A stretch of DNA of 64,000 nt from Rhodocyclales bacterium (GTDB taxonomy: Bacteria > Pseudomonadota > Gammaproteobacteria > Burkholderiales > Rhodocyclaceae), in NCBI GenBank assembly GCA_016235165.1, contig JACRLX010000022.1:1-64000 (forward strand), read 5' to 3'. Below, one piece after another: positions 47,328-57,948 of this stretch. The position numbers were made by a program, and so were the translations under genes. Numbering within the stretch: position 1 is the first letter of the stretch; each line of letters starts with the position of its first letter. The notes under the pieces are model-generated. The model worked only from the letters and a program-made list of their open reading frames with translations, searched no databases and had not been told where the DNA came from.

Positions 47328-47379
47328 TGCCGTCAGCCTGATCGCCCGCTGTCCCGAATGGCGGGTTGGGCGATAGCCT

Positions 47380-48610
<1,231 letters not shown>

Positions 48611-48614
48611 TTTC

Positions 48615-50243
48615 TTGAGGTTTCCGGCGCAGTTTCTGCTTCTCGGTTTCGATACCTTCATCCGGCGGCCGGCGTGGTGGCCGCTTTTGATCCTGTTCTG
48701 GGGTCTGGTCACCGTGGCATCCTACGCTTGGCATATCCATGAATTGGAGCAGCATGCCTACGCGATGGCGGCAGCGCGCGGCAGGCTGGTATTCGAGATG
48801 CTCGAAACCACCCGCCTCTGGGCCGCGAACCACGGCGGCGTGTATGCTCCGGTAAGCCCCTGGAACCCTCCCAACCCCTGGCTGGATGTGCCGGACAAGA
48901 CCATCACCACGCCCTCCGGCGTGCTGCTGACGATGATCAATCCCGCCTACATGACGCGTCAGCTCAACGAACTGATCGGTTCGGAGCGTGACATGCGGGT
49001 GCGCCAGACCAGTCTTGACCCAATCAATCCGGGAAACCGGCCCGATCCCTGGGAACGCGAATCGCTCGAAGGCTTCGCGACCAGCCGTACCGAACGGATA
49101 TCAATAGTCGGCACCGGCGCCACGGCGAGTTTCAGGTACATGGCGCCGCTCGAAGTCCGGGAGCCCTGCATCGTTTGTCACGTCAAACAGAACTACACGC
49201 TGGGGACCGTGAGCGGCGGCATCAGCGTCAGCTTCCCCGCCGGTTACATCTACGCCATCATCAATGCGCAAAAGCGCGGCTTCATGATCATTCACATCGC
49301 GGTGTTTGCCATTTTCGCCTTGCTCGCCTGGGGCAGCCTGCTGATGACGCGGCGCAACGTGCTGGCGCTGGAAGCCGTACGCGGCGATCTGGTCGAGAGC
49401 GAGAAGATGGCCTCGCTGGGGCGCATGGTTGCCGGTTTCGCTCACGAAGTGAACACGCCAGTCGGCGTAGCCGTGGGCGCGGCCTCGCAATCGCGGGAAC
49501 TTGTTGCCGAAATCGGACGCCTGATCGATCAGCCGGAAGTCAGCGAGGACGACCTGCGCCAGCGCATGCAAATGCTCGACGAGGCTTCGAGCCTGATACT
49601 GGGGAACCTCAGGCGTGCCGCCGCCATGGTGCAGAGTTTCAAGCGTACGGCGGTCGATCAGACTTCGGAGGCCGAGCGCGAGTTCGACCTCGCGGAAGTC
49701 ATCGATGACGTACTGAAGTCCCTGAAGGGAACCTTCAAGAACACGCAGATCAGGATCATCGTCGACTGTCCGCCGCAGATCCGCGTCTACGGCTCGGCTG
49801 GCGCGCTGGCACAACTGCTGACCAATCTGCTGCAGAACGCCCACCTCCACGCCTTCGAAGATGGCGGCAGATCGGGCGCCGTCCACATCCGCGCGCGAAT
49901 CGCCAACAACCAGGTTTGCATCGAATTCGGCGATGACGGGATCGGTATGGACGAGGCAACGCTGCGGCGTGCTTTCGAGCCTTTTTTTACCACGCGCCGT
50001 GGGTCCGGCGGCAGCGGTTTGGGCTTGTACATCGCCTACAATATGGTGACACAAGGACTGGGCGGAACCATCAGTTGTACCAGCCGAAGAGGAAAGGGAG
50101 CCCGGTTCACCATCGAGTTTCCCCAGCGCAGCGCCGTTCGGGAGGCGGCGAGCAATGAAGATCATCCGCAAACTGCCGGGCGCAAACCACCCCGGCGTGG
50201 CCAGGCCGCGAGTCAGTCCCTGGAAGATCCTGGTGGTGGATGA
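48615..50243 (+). CDS. Heme-binding DUF3365 sensor histidine kinase
   Basis: A 542-residue kinase starting at TTG 48615, 4 bp after hemB. A helix at about residues 20-40 is followed by a periplasmic DUF3365 domain (about 45-215) with one heme c motif CIVCH (C185, C188, H189), then a second helix near 225-245. The kinase core has MASLGRMVAGFAHEVNTPVG (H near 276), NLLQNAHLHA, DDGIGMD and GSGGSGLGLYIAYNM. Expected to sense redox or a gas through heme. Its 3' end overlaps the next gene by 89 bp. Confidence 0.88.
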   Translation: MRFPAQFLLLGFDTFIRRPAWWPLLILFWGLVTVASYAWHIHELEQHAYAMAAARGRLVFEMLETTRLWAANHGGVYAPVSPWNPPNPWLDVPDKTITTPSGVLLTMINPAYMTRQLNELIGSERDMRVRQTSLDPINPGNRPDPWERESLEGFATSRTERISIVGTGATASFRYMAPLEVREPCIVCHVKQNYTLGTVSGGISVSFPAGYIYAIINAQKRGFMIIHIAVFAIFALLAWGSLLMTRRNVLALEAVRGDLVESEKMASLGRMVAGFAHEVNTPVGVAVGAASQSRELVAEIGRLIDQPEVSEDDLRQRMQMLDEASSLILGNLRRAAAMVQSFKRTAVDQTSEAEREFDLAEVIDDVLKSLKGTFKNTQIRIIVDCPPQIRVYGSAGALAQLLTNLLQNAHLHAFEDGGRSGAVHIRARIANNQVCIEFGDDGIGMDEATLRRAFEPFFTTRRGSGGSGLGLYIAYNMVTQGLGGTISCTSRRGKGARFTIEFPQRSAVREAASNEDHPQTAGRKPPRRGQAASQSLEDPGGG

Positions 50244-51768
50244 CGAGCCGGATGTGCGTCAACTGACTGCACTCAACTTGCGCGGCTTCGAATTCGCCAG
50301 CCGCCCCTTGCTCTTGATCGAGGCCGGTTCGGTGGCCGAAGCCGAACGCTTGCTGCGCAAGGAAACGGATGTCGCGGTGGCCCTGATCGATGTCGTGATG
50401 GAAGCCGATGACGCTGGGCTGCGACTGGTTTCGTTCATCCGCAGCGAGCTTGGCAATGCCATGATGCGGCTGGTGATTCGTACCGGCCAGCCGGGCTTGG
50501 CGCCTGAGCGCTATGTGATCGACAATTTCGATATTGACGACTACAAGGACAAGACCGAACTCACAGCGCAAAAGCTCTACACCACGGTGCGCTCGGCACT
50601 GAAGAGCTATCGTGACCTGCAGACCATCGAAGTCAATCGCCTCGGCCTGCGGCGCATTCTCGACGTCACCCCCGAACTCTACAATCTGGACCGCCATCAG
50701 CTCGAAGACTATTTTCGCGGCCTGCTGCTGCAGATCATCGGTTTTTGCAAGCTGGGAGGGTCGGCGCTGATCTCGACCATTGACGGCTTGATGGCGACGA
50801 TCGAAGGCGAACAAATCAGGATTCGTGCCGGAACCGGCGATCTCGACGACGTGCCGGGGAACGAAGTGCGCCGCCGCGAGATTGTCGAATTGTGCTCGCA
50901 GGCCATGCTGACCCAGGAAGCGCCGAGCAGACTGCGCAGTGGCTCGATGACCGTTCCGCTGAGAAGCCGCGACAAGACCTTCGGCTTCGTCTACCTCGAG
51001 GCGGGCGAGTGCCTCAGCGCGGTCGACGGGGAGCTGATCCAGATCATGGCCAATCAATGCGCTGCCGCGATACACAATTTCTACCTGCACCGCCGCCTCG
51101 AGAAATCCTATGACGAAGCCATTGACATGCTGGGCGAAGTCGCCGAGTTCAAGGACAACACCACGGGGCAGCATATTCACCGCATCGAGGAATACACCCG
51201 CAGGTTGGCCCTCGAACTGGGCCTGGATGCGGACACCGCCGCCGCCTACGCCCAGGCCAGCCGCCTTCATGACGTCGGCAAGGTCGGTATCCCGGACAAT
51301 ATCCTGGCGAAGCCGGAGGCCCTGACCAGCCATGAGTTCGCCGTGATGCAGACGCATCCGCGCATTGGCGAAGCAATCCTGATCCATAGCTCGTCGCTGA
51401 CGCTGGCGCGTTCGGTTGCGCTTACGCATCACGAGCGCTGGAACGGTGCTGGCTATCCCGATGGACTCAAGGGGGAGGAAATCCCGCTCGAATCGCGCAT
51501 CGTCGCCGTGGTGGATGTCTTCGACGCGCTCACCAGCGACCGTCCCTACAAGGAAGCCTGGGAGCCGGAGCGGGCGGTTGAACTGCTGCGGAAGGAATCC
51601 GGGGGCCATTTCGACCCGCGTGTGGCGGACGCCTTCCTGCGTCTCTACGCCTCCGGCGCGCTGGATGATCTGATCGCCAGTTCCCAGGCCGAGAATTCGC
51701 TCGCCGCCAGGTCTAGGCGCGCAGAATCGGCCACTGCGCCGTCCATCCGGCCAGCGGATCGTCCTTGA
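50155..51768 (+). CDS. Response regulator with DUF3369 and HD-GYP phosphodiesterase
   Basis: A 537-residue protein with a receiver-like domain (ILVVDDEPDVRQLT, aspartate in ALIDVVMEADDAG), a DUF3369 region (about residues 155-305) and a C-terminal HD-GYP domain. The catalytic residues are intact: LHDVGKVGIPDNIL and THHERWNGAGYPDGLKGEE. It should degrade cyclic di-GMP when phosphorylated by the neighbouring heme kinase. Start ATG lies inside the kinase gene; its last 56 bp overlap the slmA 3' end. Confidence 0.9.
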   Translation: MKIIRKLPGANHPGVARPRVSPWKILVVDDEPDVRQLTALNLRGFEFASRPLLLIEAGSVAEAERLLRKETDVAVALIDVVMEADDAGLRLVSFIRSELGNAMMRLVIRTGQPGLAPERYVIDNFDIDDYKDKTELTAQKLYTTVRSALKSYRDLQTIEVNRLGLRRILDVTPELYNLDRHQLEDYFRGLLLQIIGFCKLGGSALISTIDGLMATIEGEQIRIRAGTGDLDDVPGNEVRRREIVELCSQAMLTQEAPSRLRSGSMTVPLRSRDKTFGFVYLEAGECLSAVDGELIQIMANQCAAAIHNFYLHRRLEKSYDEAIDMLGEVAEFKDNTTGQHIHRIEEYTRRLALELGLDADTAAAYAQASRLHDVGKVGIPDNILAKPEALTSHEFAVMQTHPRIGEAILIHSSSLTLARSVALTHHERWNGAGYPDGLKGEEIPLESRIVAVVDVFDALTSDRPYKEAWEPERAVELLRKESGGHFDPRVADAFLRLYASGALDDLIASSQAENSLAARSRRAESATAPSIRPADRP

Positions 51769-52300
51769 AACCGCTCTTGACGAAACGCTGCCAGCGTCCC
51801 AGCGCATAGCAGACCAGCAGGTTGGCGTGGGCACCGAAGTCGTGCTCGGCAGAAAGCGCGCCCTGCGCCGCGGCCACCTTGAGCGCTTGTTTGAGCGTGG
51901 TGTCGATGCGGTCGAGCAACTGGTTTATGCGCAACTGCAGGCGTGGGTTCTCATGGACCAGTGCGTCCCCGACCAGGACGCGTGTCAGCCCGCGATTTTT
52001 TTGCGCGAACCGGAGCAGCGACGCGACGATGGCTTCGGCCTGCTTGAGTCCTGACTCCTCGCCAGTCTCGATCTGGTTGATCACCGAGAACACCCCGGTC
52101 TCGATGAACTCGATCAGGCCTTCGTACATCTGCGCCTTGCTGGCGAAGTGGCGATAAAGGGCCGCTTCGGATACCTGCAACTGCTTGGCCAGCAGCGCAG
52201 TGGTGACTTTTTCCGCTGCCGGGCGTTCCAGCATCTCGGCGATGGTTTGCAGGATCAGCAGTTTTTTTTCGCCGACCTTGGCAGCCCGTTCGTCGTTCAT
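51713..52300 (-). CDS. slmA: Nucleoid occlusion factor SlmA
   Basis: TetR-family DNA-binding protein of 195 residues that blocks FtsZ assembly over the chromosome. The helix-turn-helix reads VTTALLAKQLQVSEAALYRHFASK near the N-terminus, and RALVHENPRL-type C-terminal core appears as DALVHENPRLQLRINQLLDR. It lies next to argB, a common betaproteobacterial arrangement, with a 22-bp gap. Confidence 0.94.
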   Translation of the reverse strand: MNDERAAKVGEKKLLILQTIAEMLERPAAEKVTTALLAKQLQVSEAALYRHFASKAQMYEGLIEFIETGVFSVINQIETGEESGLKQAEAIVASLLRFAQKNRGLTRVLVGDALVHENPRLQLRINQLLDRIDTTLKQALKVAAAQGALSAEHDFGAHANLLVCYALGRWQRFVKSGFKDDPLAGWTAQWPILRA

Positions 52301-52322
52301 CGCGTCCTCCTCGTGCTGGCGT

Positions 52323-53222
<900 letters not shown>

Positions 53223-53275
53223 TTAGTGGTAACTCCGCCCATTCTACCGAGAGCCCGGCGTTGCGCCAGAATGAA

Positions 53276-53298
53276 AAGGCCGGGAAGCTCCCGGCCTT
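53276..53298 (-). terminator. Minus-strand terminator-like hairpin upstream of argB
   Basis: AAGGCCGGGA-AGC-TCCCGGCCTT, a 10-bp stem. Read on the minus strand it is followed by TTTTCATT; on the plus strand no T-run follows. It would stop minus-strand transcripts coming from the right, yet no gene on that strand is evident between it and the operator at 53381. Confidence 0.6.
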
Positions 53299-53380
53299 GA
53301 GGTCTTGAGAATGCAAGTCCCATTTGAGCATGCCGCCCGCAAGGGGAAGAAGGCAACAGTTTGTAATCGTCGCGCCAACG

Positions 53381-53460
53381 CATAGCGATTTCCTATTCAT
53401 CAAATCGGAAAATCGTCTTGGACAATCCATTTTTGATCCAACAAAATTGAATCATCAAGG
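53381..53460 (+). promoter_or_regulatory. CynR-type operator/promoter copy A, before the CbiM-like gene and cynS
   Basis: Gap-free match to copy B (57689-57768), 60 of 80 positions identical by hand count. The core is a dyad TTCCTAT-N7-ATCGGAA at 53390-53410, then the shared stretch ATCGGAAAATCGTCTTGG, a -35-like TTGGAC (53418-53423), an 18-bp spacer and a -10-like CAAAAT (53442-53447). LysR regulators bind such dyads just upstream of a weak promoter. The predicted leader to the CbiM-like ATG is about 137 nt. Confidence 0.75.
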
Positions 53461-53590
53461 TTTAAAGCGTTGACGCGATGGGGCTCTCGTTTCTGGCAAG
53501 CCGGCGCCAGGCAATCGATTCGTAGTCTGTAAATGTCGCTGCCGTAAGCACGGCGGTATTGTTGCACTGCACTCAAGAGGAGAAGCAAGC

Positions 53591-54274
53591 ATGCATATCG
53601 AACCTGGCATCGTTGTCGGAGCCACCAAACTGGCCCTGGGTTACGCCACGGCCGCCGGCGCGATCGGCTATTCGGCCAAGCTCGCGCTGGATATGGCGAA
53701 AAAAGATGGTGTGGGTACCATGGCGGCCCGTACCTTGATCGCCGCGGCGCTGGTCCTGAGCTTCTTCGAGCTGTTGCCGCATTACCCGGTCGGGGTTTCC
53801 GAAGTACATTTCATCCTCGGCTCGACGCTGTTCCTGATGTTTGGCGCCGGTCCCGCCGCACTTGGCCTCGCCGCCGGGTTGCTGATTCAAGGCCTGTTGT
53901 TCGCGCCCGCCGACCTGCCTCAATTCGGCATGAATGTCACCAGCCTGCTGGTGCCCCTGCTGGCGGTCCACGCGCTTGCGGCCAGGATCATTCCCGCCAA
54001 TACCGCCTATACCGACGTCAGCTACGCCCAGGCGCTCAAGCTCTCGACTGCCTATCAGGGGGGCGTGGTGGCCTGGGTGGCCTTCTGGGCGTTTTATGGT
54101 GCCGGCTTTGGTGCCGAAAACCTGGCCAACGTTGCGGCATTCGGCGGTGCTTATCTGAGCGTGATCCTGATCGAACCTGTTCTCGACCTGGGCATGCTGG
54201 CCGTTGCCAAGACCCTGCGTTCGATGGAAAGCACCAAGCTGTTCCACGCCAGGATGTATCACCCCGCCATCTGA
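53591..54274 (+). CDS. CbiM-family metal (cobalt) permease next to cyanase
   Basis: A 227-residue membrane protein with about six hydrophobic segments. The N-terminus MHIEPG gives Met1-His2, the metal-binding start of CbiM/NikM proteins, and a second histidine (H73) sits in EVHFILGSTLFLMFGAGPAA, the CbiM core; FGMNVTSLLVPLLAVHALA follows. No CbiN, CbiQ or CbiO gene is adjacent, so it could act alone or with a module elsewhere. AGGAG precedes the ATG. It is first gene after operator copy A and is followed by cynS, so cobalt supply for the cobalt-type thiocyanate hydrolase is the likely role (inference). Confidence 0.75.
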   Translation: MHIEPGIVVGATKLALGYATAAGAIGYSAKLALDMAKKDGVGTMAARTLIAAALVLSFFELLPHYPVGVSEVHFILGSTLFLMFGAGPAALGLAAGLLIQGLLFAPADLPQFGMNVTSLLVPLLAVHALAARIIPANTAYTDVSYAQALKLSTAYQGGVVAWVAFWAFYGAGFGAENLANVAAFGGAYLSVILIEPVLDLGMLAVAKTLRSMESTKLFHARMYHPAI

Positions 54275-54344
54275 TGGCGGATATGCGACGCGTCACCCCC
54301 ACCCCGCCCCACCTGCAAAAACTACAAATCAACGGAATCAGCAC

Positions 54345-54785
54345 ATGAACAAAGCGGATATGAAAGATGCGATCCTCGATGCCAAGGACGCCAAGAAGCT
54401 CAAGTGGGCCGACATTGCCAACGCTGCCGGAGTCTCGCCGGAGTTCGTCTGTTCGGCCTGCCTGGGCATGAATCACCTGGAGAAAAAGCCGGCCGATGCT
54501 GTTGCCAAGGTGCTTGGCCTGGGCAAGGAGGTTTCGGCGGCCCTCCAGCGATTCCCGAAAAAGACCTGGACCCAGACCATTCCCACCGATCCGTTGATCT
54601 ATCGCTGGTATGAAATCGTCGGGGTCTATGGCGAAACCATCAAGGAAATCATCAACGAGAAGTTTGGTGACGGCATCATGAGTGCGATCGACTTCTCGAT
54701 GGATATTCAGAAGCAGGAAGATCCCAAGGGTGATCGCGTGGTGGTTACCCTGAACGGCAAGTTTTTGCCCTACAAGGCTTGGTAA
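54345..54785 (+). CDS. cynS: Cyanase (cyanate hydratase)
   Basis: Decomposes cyanate with bicarbonate to ammonia and CO2. The 146-residue protein has the POU-like N-terminal DNA-binding-fold domain (KKLKWADIANAAGVSPEFV) and the catalytic C-terminal domain with Arg and Glu in RWYEIVGVYGETIKEIINEK and Ser in GIMSAIDFSMDI. ATG 54345 is used; an upstream in-frame stretch overlaps the permease gene. It lies 70 bp after the CbiM-like gene and ends at a strong terminator. Confidence 0.96.
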   Translation: MNKADMKDAILDAKDAKKLKWADIANAAGVSPEFVCSACLGMNHLEKKPADAVAKVLGLGKEVSAALQRFPKKTWTQTIPTDPLIYRWYEIVGVYGETIKEIINEKFGDGIMSAIDFSMDIQKQEDPKGDRVVVTLNGKFLPYKAW

Positions 54786-54808
54786 GCTTCCAGGTCAGAC
54801 TTGCAAAG

Positions 54809-54841
54809 AAAACCGGGTACCGCACTGCGGTCCCGGTTTTT
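54809..54841 (+). terminator. Rho-independent terminator after cynS
   Basis: AAAACCGGG-t-ACCGCA-C-TGCGGT-CCCGGTTTTT: a 15-bp stem with one bulge and a T-run on the plus strand, 24 bp after the cynS stop. It closes the permease-cynS transcription unit. Confidence 0.92.
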
Positions 54842-54894
54842 GCGTTCAATGGCGTAGCGCGACAGCGTCGATTTCGTCTGCGTGGGGACTATTC

Positions 54895-55728
54895 ATGACG
54901 GCGAAAGACCCACACAGATTTGTCAATGAACTTGACGCAGCAGCTATTGAGCGCCTGATTGCGCGGCTGGAGAGCCGCGCCAAGGACAAGGTTTTCACCC
55001 GACTGTTCGATCGTTACGCTGCCGAACTGATACCCGGGGCCGCGGGGCGCGTGCTGGAGGTGGGTTGCGGTACCGGGGCCACGTTGCGCGCCTTGGTGCG
55101 CCGTCCGGATTTCACGGGGCGGGCCGTCGGTGTTGATCAGAGTGCGGACTTCATCGCGGCTGCGCGCAAGTTTGTGGTGACCGAAGCCGTTGTCGACCGG
55201 GTCGAGTTCGATGTCGGCGATGCGCATCGGCTGGACTTTCCGGATGCCAGCTTCGATATCGTTTTTGCCCATACGCTGATCAGCCATGTCACCGATCCGC
55301 TGTCGGTGCTGTGCGAGATGGTGCGCGTTGTCAAACCCGGCGGCAAGCTGGCGATCTTCGATGGCGACTACGCTTCGATGACCTATGCCTTGCCGGACCA
55401 TGATCTTGGCCAGCGCCTGGATGCCGCCCTGGTCAAGGCCAGCTTCAACAACCCGCGCATCATGCGCGACCTGCCGCGAATGATGCCGGAGTTTGGGCTC
55501 AAGCTCGAATCGGCTTGGGGCGAGGCGGTGGTCGAGATCGGCAGCGGCAGTTACTTCAAATCCTTCGTCGAGACCTATGCTCCTTACATCGTCAAGGCCG
55601 GCTTCTTCCCGACGGAGGTGGTCGAGCCATGGCTGGCCGCCCAGATCAAGGCGATTGAGGATGGCACGTTCTTCGCCGCCTGCACCTATTACACTTACAT
55701 CGCCCGTCGCGTCCGGTCTTGCGGGTGA
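54895..55728 (+). CDS. Class I SAM-dependent methyltransferase
   Basis: A 277-residue protein with the SAM motif RVLEVGCGTGATLRALV near residue 52, the acidic loop AVGVDQSADFI and post-motif VVKPGGKLAIFDGD near residue 145, all typical of UbiE-like enzymes. The C-terminal 100 residues (SYFKSFVETYAPYIVKAGFF) are less familiar. Substrate unknown; a role in the thiocyanate island is possible only by position. It lies after the cynS terminator, 42 bp before the PhzF-like gene. Confidence 0.85.
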   Translation: MTAKDPHRFVNELDAAAIERLIARLESRAKDKVFTRLFDRYAAELIPGAAGRVLEVGCGTGATLRALVRRPDFTGRAVGVDQSADFIAAARKFVVTEAVVDRVEFDVGDAHRLDFPDASFDIVFAHTLISHVTDPLSVLCEMVRVVKPGGKLAIFDGDYASMTYALPDHDLGQRLDAALVKASFNNPRIMRDLPRMMPEFGLKLESAWGEAVVEIGSGSYFKSFVETYAPYIVKAGFFPTEVVEPWLAAQIKAIEDGTFFAACTYYTYIARRVRSCG

Positions 55729-55770
55729 GTGGCCGCTGACCAGCGCGTGCCGGCGGCAAACGAGAGTGCC

Positions 55771-56658
55771 ATGAGCCCGGATTTTTTTATCGTCGATGTT
55801 TTTGCCGAGCGCGCCTACGCCGGCAATCCGCTTGCCGTTGTGCTTGGCGCCGAGCGACTGAGCGACGAAACCATGCAACTGCTGGCGGCCGAGACCAATT
55901 ACTCGGAAACTACCTTTGTTTATACCGATCCGGAGGCGAATGGCGGCTACCGGACCCGCCTGTTTACTCCGGCCAGGGAAATCGCCTTCGCCGGACATCC
56001 CATACTCGGCACGGCCTGGGTCATCGGCAGGCATCTCGCGGGCGCGGCAAAGGATCCGGTCAGGCTTAATCTCCAGGTCGGTGAAATACCAGTTTATTGC
56101 GAACGAAACGGGCATGGCCTGGAAACCCTGTGGTTTGACGCCCCGCCGATTAGCGCCGGCATCCAGTGTGATCCGGCAAGAATGGCCTTGGCGCTGGGGC
56201 TGGCAATGGATGACATCGACCTGCGTTACCCGGTTCAGGTCATGTCGGCCGGCACGGCAGCGGCGATAGTTCCATTGCGCAGCCTGGTGGCTTTGCGGCG
56301 TGCGCTGCTGGATCTGAAGGCCTACGCCGGATTGATGGCAGAGGGCTTTCCTCCGCTCACCTATCTGTTCTGCGCCGAAACCCGGTCATCGGACAATGAC
56401 TTGTCGGCGCGCTTTTTCTTCGATGCGCACGGCGTCAGGGAGGATCCCGCCACGGGTAACGGTGCGGCCTTTCTTGCCGGGTATTTGCGGATGCATGAGG
56501 TGTGTCCGCGCGAGAAACGTTCCTGGCGTATCGAGCAGGGCCACGAGGTGCGACGGCCGTCGCTGGTGCAAATACGTATCGGCACTGCCGCCGATCCCGG
56601 AATCCAGGTCGGCGGCGGCGTGCTTGCCGCTATACAGGGAAACTTGATTCCGGGCTGA
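55771..56658 (+). CDS. PhzF-family isomerase
   Basis: A 295-residue protein with the two-fold diaminopimelate-epimerase-like fold of PhzF. Landmarks are FFIVDVFAERAYAGNPLAVV at residues 5-24, the catalytic-glutamate region ETNYSETTFVY, FTPAREIAFAGHPILGTAW and the late VREDPATGNGAAFLAGYL. Substrate unknown. Start ATG 55771 has GAGAG upstream and is preferred over a GTG at 55729. It converges on the LysR gene with a 22-bp gap. Confidence 0.88.
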   Translation: MSPDFFIVDVFAERAYAGNPLAVVLGAERLSDETMQLLAAETNYSETTFVYTDPEANGGYRTRLFTPAREIAFAGHPILGTAWVIGRHLAGAAKDPVRLNLQVGEIPVYCERNGHGLETLWFDAPPISAGIQCDPARMALALGLAMDDIDLRYPVQVMSAGTAAAIVPLRSLVALRRALLDLKAYAGLMAEGFPPLTYLFCAETRSSDNDLSARFFFDAHGVREDPATGNGAAFLAGYLRMHEVCPREKRSWRIEQGHEVRRPSLVQIRIGTAADPGIQVGGGVLAAIQGNLIPG

Positions 56659-56680
56659 GCGCGGCAAGCCGACAGCCGGT

Positions 56681-57691
56681 TCAGGCGACCGCGACCCCGG
56701 CCTTGGGCATCGGTGCCGCTTTGCTTGCCATTCGGGACTTTCTGGCAGGCGGCTCGATTGGCTGGTCAGGCGAGATCGGCGCACGCCCAAAATTCCATTC
56801 GGCGGCAAGCTTGCCGAAGGCACGGCAAGCGGGGCTTTTGTAAGTTCCATGTGGACCGATCAGGGCAATCGTGTGGTGGGGCAGTTCCGGAACCAGGGGA
56901 ACGGCATACAGGCGCGGCAGTGTGCAGGCGATGGTGGTGGGCAGCACGGTGATCAGGCGTCCGAGCCGTACCGATTGCACCATCATGCTTAATGAGTTGG
57001 TTTCGACGGCGATCCTCGGGTGTGTGCCATGCTCCATGCAGTACAGGTCGAAGTGACGGCGCAGGGCAAAATTCTGGTTCAACATCACCAGCGGTTCCTG
57101 TGAGAGCACTTCGATTCCCATGGGTTCCTGGCGTCCGGCGAGTGCATGGTCCGCGCCTACCGCAAGGCTAAGGGGTTCCATGAACAGCGTGTGCAACTCG
57201 ATCTTGCTCGGTTCCACCTCGCTCTGCGTCGAGTGGGTAAAGGCAATCCCGGCATCCAGCGTACCGTCGGCCACGCCGGCCTCGATCTGGTCCTGTGACA
57301 TTTCCATGGCGCTGACCGCGATGCCGGGATATCTCGCGTTGAATTCATCAACCAGCGAAGTGGTCAGGTATTCGGTAATTGGCGTCATGCCCAGGCGCAG
57401 ATAACCGCGGCTGAGGTCTTCCAGGTCGACCACCGCGCGCTTGGCGGCATCGAGCTCCTCCAGGGCGCGTCGGGCATGACGCACATAGACCTCGCCGGCG
57501 TCTGTCAGGCGCACGTTGCGTCCGGACCGATCCAGCAACTGCGCGTCCAGGGCCTCCTCGAGCAGCTTGATCTGTTGCGACAGCGTCGGCTGTGAAACGT
57601 GCAGCGCTTCCGCGGCCCGCGTGAAGCTATGGTTTTCGGCGACCGAGAGCAGATAGCGGATCGAACGGGGAAACATCAGCTTCGAATGCAT
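56681..57691 (-). CDS. cynR: LysR-family regulator of the CynR type
   Basis: A 336-residue LysR protein. The helix-turn-helix SFTRAAEALHVSQPTLSQQI and following DRSGRNVRLTDAGEVYVRHA closely resemble E. coli CynR, which activates cyanase genes in response to cyanate. The effector domain begins YLRLGMTPI. A 30-residue C-terminal extension (ISPDQPIEPPARKSR and on) is extra. The ATG at 57691 touches operator copy B, so it should be autoregulated. A TTG six bases earlier is also possible. Confidence 0.9.
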   Translation of the reverse strand: MHSKLMFPRSIRYLLSVAENHSFTRAAEALHVSQPTLSQQIKLLEEALDAQLLDRSGRNVRLTDAGEVYVRHARRALEELDAAKRAVVDLEDLSRGYLRLGMTPITEYLTTSLVDEFNARYPGIAVSAMEMSQDQIEAGVADGTLDAGIAFTHSTQSEVEPSKIELHTLFMEPLSLAVGADHALAGRQEPMGIEVLSQEPLVMLNQNFALRRHFDLYCMEHGTHPRIAVETNSLSMMVQSVRLGRLITVLPTTIACTLPRLYAVPLVPELPHHTIALIGPHGTYKSPACRAFGKLAAEWNFGRAPISPDQPIEPPARKSRMASKAAPMPKAGVAVA

Positions 57692-57768
57692 AACCAATTC
57701 CTATTCTGCGGATCGGAAAATCGTCTTGGACAAATTTGCTTGAATTCCACAAAATTTAACCATCAACG
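57689..57768 (+). promoter_or_regulatory. CynR-type operator/promoter copy B, between cynR and scnB
   Basis: Same elements and spacing as copy A: dyad TTCCTAT-N7-ATCGGAA at 57698-57718, -35-like TTGGAC (57726-57731), 18-bp spacer and -10-like CAAAAT (57750-57755). The predicted leader to the scnB ATG is about 187 nt. On the minus strand the cynR start codon abuts the dyad, so CynR binding here would repress its own gene while activating scn. Confidence 0.78.
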
Positions 57769-57948
57769 ATTTACCGGTTTCCTTGCCGGGCAAAACGACT
57801 GGCAATGATACGACTAAAGGCAAATTGTTGATGGCGATCCGGAATCTGAAAGCCAAGGCCCAAAAAAGCGCGGCTCGCTGCAATAGCGTTGAATGCAGGC
57901 TCGACTGCCGTGATTCCGAACGACAACAATTTAAGGAGAAGTCCAGCC

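Noticed and set aside
50155-50243. A frameshift joining the sensor kinase and HD-GYP genes
   Set aside because: Both frames have complete domains and their own start and stop; the 89-bp overlap is long but the HD-GYP ATG and receiver domain are intact.
53400-53588. A 62-codon minus-strand frame opposite the CbiM-like leader
   Set aside because: No recognisable motif and no promoter; it crosses operator copy A. Treated as a shadow.
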